Source: Paracoccus sp. (in: a-proteobacteria) (GTDB lineage Bacteria > Pseudomonadota > Alphaproteobacteria > Rhodobacterales > Rhodobacteraceae). From it: a stretch of 7,758 nucleotides of DNA. The translations under genes were made by a program, and so were the position numbers. The stretch is from the NCBI GenBank assembly GCA_018056045.1, contig JAGPGI010000111.1, forward strand, positions 1 to 7,758, read 5' to 3'. The notes beneath the pieces were generated by a model. It was not told the origin of the DNA. It made no database searches and was given only the letters and a program-made list of their open reading frames with translations. Shown in pieces: positions 4,772-7,758 of this stretch; the first letter of the stretch is position 1, and each line of letters begins with the position of its first letter.

Positions 4772-4814
4772 GGTCCCGCTGCCGCCGCGCCAAGGCACTG
4801 CCGGCGGCCGGACC
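4772..4814 (+). promoter_or_regulatory. GC-rich hairpin in the katG 5' leader
   Basis: GGTCC (4772-4776) pairs with GGACC (4810-4814), and GCCGCCG (4781-4787) pairs with CGGCGGC (4802-4808), giving twelve G-C-rich pairs interrupted by a small internal loop. It would lie in the katG leader 24 bases before the ribosome binding site GGAG (4838-4841), so it does not mask it directly. It may stabilise the mRNA or slow transcription; there is no T run. Confidence 0.45.
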
Positions 4815-4829
4815 TGCCTCGCAACATAG

Positions 4830-7028
<2,199 letters not shown>

Positions 7029-7050
7029 GGGTCGGGGTAAGGATAGAGGG

Positions 7051-7076
7051 CGGCCGGCAGGAATGCCGGCCGTCTT
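7051..7076 (+). terminator. katG terminator
   Basis: CGGCCGGCA (7051-7059) and TGCCGGCCG (7064-7072) form a perfect nine-pair stem with a GGAA tetraloop, 22 bases after the katG stop, followed by a broken T-rich stretch (TCTTGT). The stem is strong and the tail weak, typical of terminators in GC-rich alphaproteobacteria. Confidence 0.7.
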
Positions 7077-7170
7077 GTGGGGGCTCGTATCGGTCCCGAG
7101 ACGCGGCTCTCCCCTTGGCGCAATATTCTCGTTGCCGACTGCTCGCACCAGGCAGAGGTGGGACCTTACC

Positions 7171-7368
7171 TTGCCGGACCAGCCCCTAACCTCGCCCGAT
7201 GAGATCCTCGCCCATCCGCTGATCCTTGGCGACATGGCCGAATGGGGCGAATATCGCTATCGGCTCGAGGATTGCTTTGGCCAGCCCGGGCTGCGGCTAT
7301 CCCCGTCGCTCAAAGCCAGCAACACGCTGGCGCTGATCGGGCTGGTGGCGGCGGGGCGCCGCGCGTGA
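7171..7368 (+). CDS. Possible small protein of unknown function (65 aa)
   Basis: I do not recognise this gene. A TTG at 7171 with GGGA (7160-7163) seven bases upstream opens 65 codons with a normal coding look, including 'SPDEILAHPLILGDMAEW', 'YRYRLEDCFG' and a hydrophobic C-terminal 'ALIGLVAAG'. The single Cys is in the middle. The open frame continues upstream into katG, but those codons are read out of the katG frame and look like noise, so a start near 7171 is preferred. ATG 7231-7233 (44 codons) is the alternative and has no good ribosome binding site. There is no signal peptide or clear membrane segment. The stop codon sits inside the loop of a perfect hairpin (7354-7378), fitting a real gene end. 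It could also be the relic of a longer protein. Confidence 0.45.
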   Translation: MPDQPLTSPDEILAHPLILGDMAEWGEYRYRLEDCFGQPGLRLSPSLKASNTLALIGLVAAGRRA

Positions 7369-7378
7369 CGCGGCGCCC
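7354..7378. terminator. Perfect hairpin between convergent genes
   Basis: GGGCGCCGCG (7354-7363) pairs perfectly with CGCGGCGCCC (7369-7378) around the five-base loop CGTGA, which contains the stop codon of the upstream small ORF. Being symmetrical, it could end transcription from both the small gene (plus) and the amylosucrase-type gene (minus, stop at 7394). No T run is present on either side. Confidence 0.5.
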
Positions 7379-7393
7379 GGATGGCCGGCGTCC

Positions 7394-7758
7394 CTAGCGG
7401 ATCCAGACCCGCGCATAGGGCGGCAGCGGGATCGCGCCATGGCCGTCCCCGACCGGGCTGTCGGACAGGATGTCATGGAGCTGGCTGGCACCTTGCTGGA
7501 CAACCCAGCTTGCCGGCAGCGTCTGCCACGTGTCGGAGAAGTTGAAGACGCAGATCACATCCCCCGTCGGCGCGCGGCGGGCCAAGGCGAACAGCACGCG
7601 GTTGCCGGTCTGCAGGATCTCGGTGGCGTTTCTGGCATGGAACTCCGGCGTCGCGGCACGGCGCGCCAGCATCTGGCGCAGCCCCGAAAACACCCGCGCC
7701 GCCGCACTGTCGGGGGCCGAGGCCATACCCTCAACCCGGTCCCAATCCATGATCGGGC
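7394..7758 (-). CDS. C-terminal part of a GH13 amylosucrase-type enzyme (cut by window edge)
   Basis: The last 121 codons are present; the frame stays open to base 7758, so the ATG at 7750 is almost certainly internal. The visible part begins 'PIMDWDRVEG' and includes 'ARVFSGLRQMLARRAATPEF', 'LQTGNRVLFALARR', 'VICVFNFSDTWQ', 'LHDILSD' and a final 'LPPYARVWIR'. This is the end of the catalytic barrel followed by the beta-sandwich C-domain of glycoside hydrolase family 13, closest in style to amylosucrase and sucrose phosphorylase-like enzymes, where MDW, the 'R-x-ATP' helix and the 'L-x-PY-x-x-W' close are usual. Amylosucrase builds alpha-1,4-glucan from sucrose. The catalytic Asp/Glu residues are outside the window, so the exact substrate cannot be judged; another alpha-glucan enzyme is possible. 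It converges on the small ORF, with a perfect hairpin between them. Confidence 0.8.
   Translation of the reverse strand, partial: PIMDWDRVEGMASAPDSAAARVFSGLRQMLARRAATPEFHARNATEILQTGNRVLFALARRAPTGDVICVFNFSDTWQTLPASWVVQQGASQLHDILSDSPVGDGHGAIPLPPYARVWIR

Overview
The window looks like the chromosome of a GC-rich alphaproteobacterium of the Rhodobacteraceae, probably Paracoccus or a close relative. The grounds are strong G/C bias at third codon positions, protein sequences of that flavour (a GcvA-like LysR regulator, OxyR, KatG, a Sua5-type threonylcarbamoyl-AMP synthase) and a tRNA-Ala with an encoded CCA end. This placement comes from sequence character only; no database search was made.

Left end (1-1278): the first 33 codons of glutaryl-CoA dehydrogenase (gcdH, minus strand, cut by the window edge) face a LysR-type regulator (plus strand). 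Their 111-bp shared control region holds a 10-bp inverted repeat and a small dyad, so the regulator probably controls gcdH. A hairpin follows the regulator, then an AT-richer stretch with nested inverted repeats.

Middle (1279-3169): a minus-strand tRNA-Ala(GGC) with its own promoter-like sequence is followed by about 0.8 kb without a large gene. This stretch carries small direct and inverted repeats, a 66-codon minus-strand gene that resembles small phage-type proteins, and a plus-strand leader ahead of tsaC/sua5. The leader holds a promoter-like sequence, a terminator-like hairpin with a T run, and a 14-codon upstream ORF. That ORF has a strong ribosome binding site that can fold into a hairpin, and its stop codon overlaps the tsaC start as ATGA. 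This leader is the most unusual part of the window.

Right half (3166-7072): an oxidative-stress locus. oxyR and a small AhpD-like (carboxymuconolactone decarboxylase family) protein form a minus-strand operon with an ATGA overlap. The divergent katG encodes a full-length bifunctional catalase-peroxidase. The oxyR-katG gap contains a good LysR-type dyad (a T-N11-A site) near -65 relative to a plausible katG start point. The working model is that OxyR senses peroxide through a Cys pair, activates katG and regulates its own operon. katG ends in a strong hairpin.

Right end (7073-7758): a possible 65-codon orphan gene whose stop codon lies in the loop of a perfect 10-bp hairpin, then the C-terminal end of a GH13 enzyme of the amylosucrase type (minus strand, cut by the window edge). 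I see no CRISPR array, insertion sequence, rRNA or defence system. Most of the window is ordinary housekeeping and stress-response DNA.
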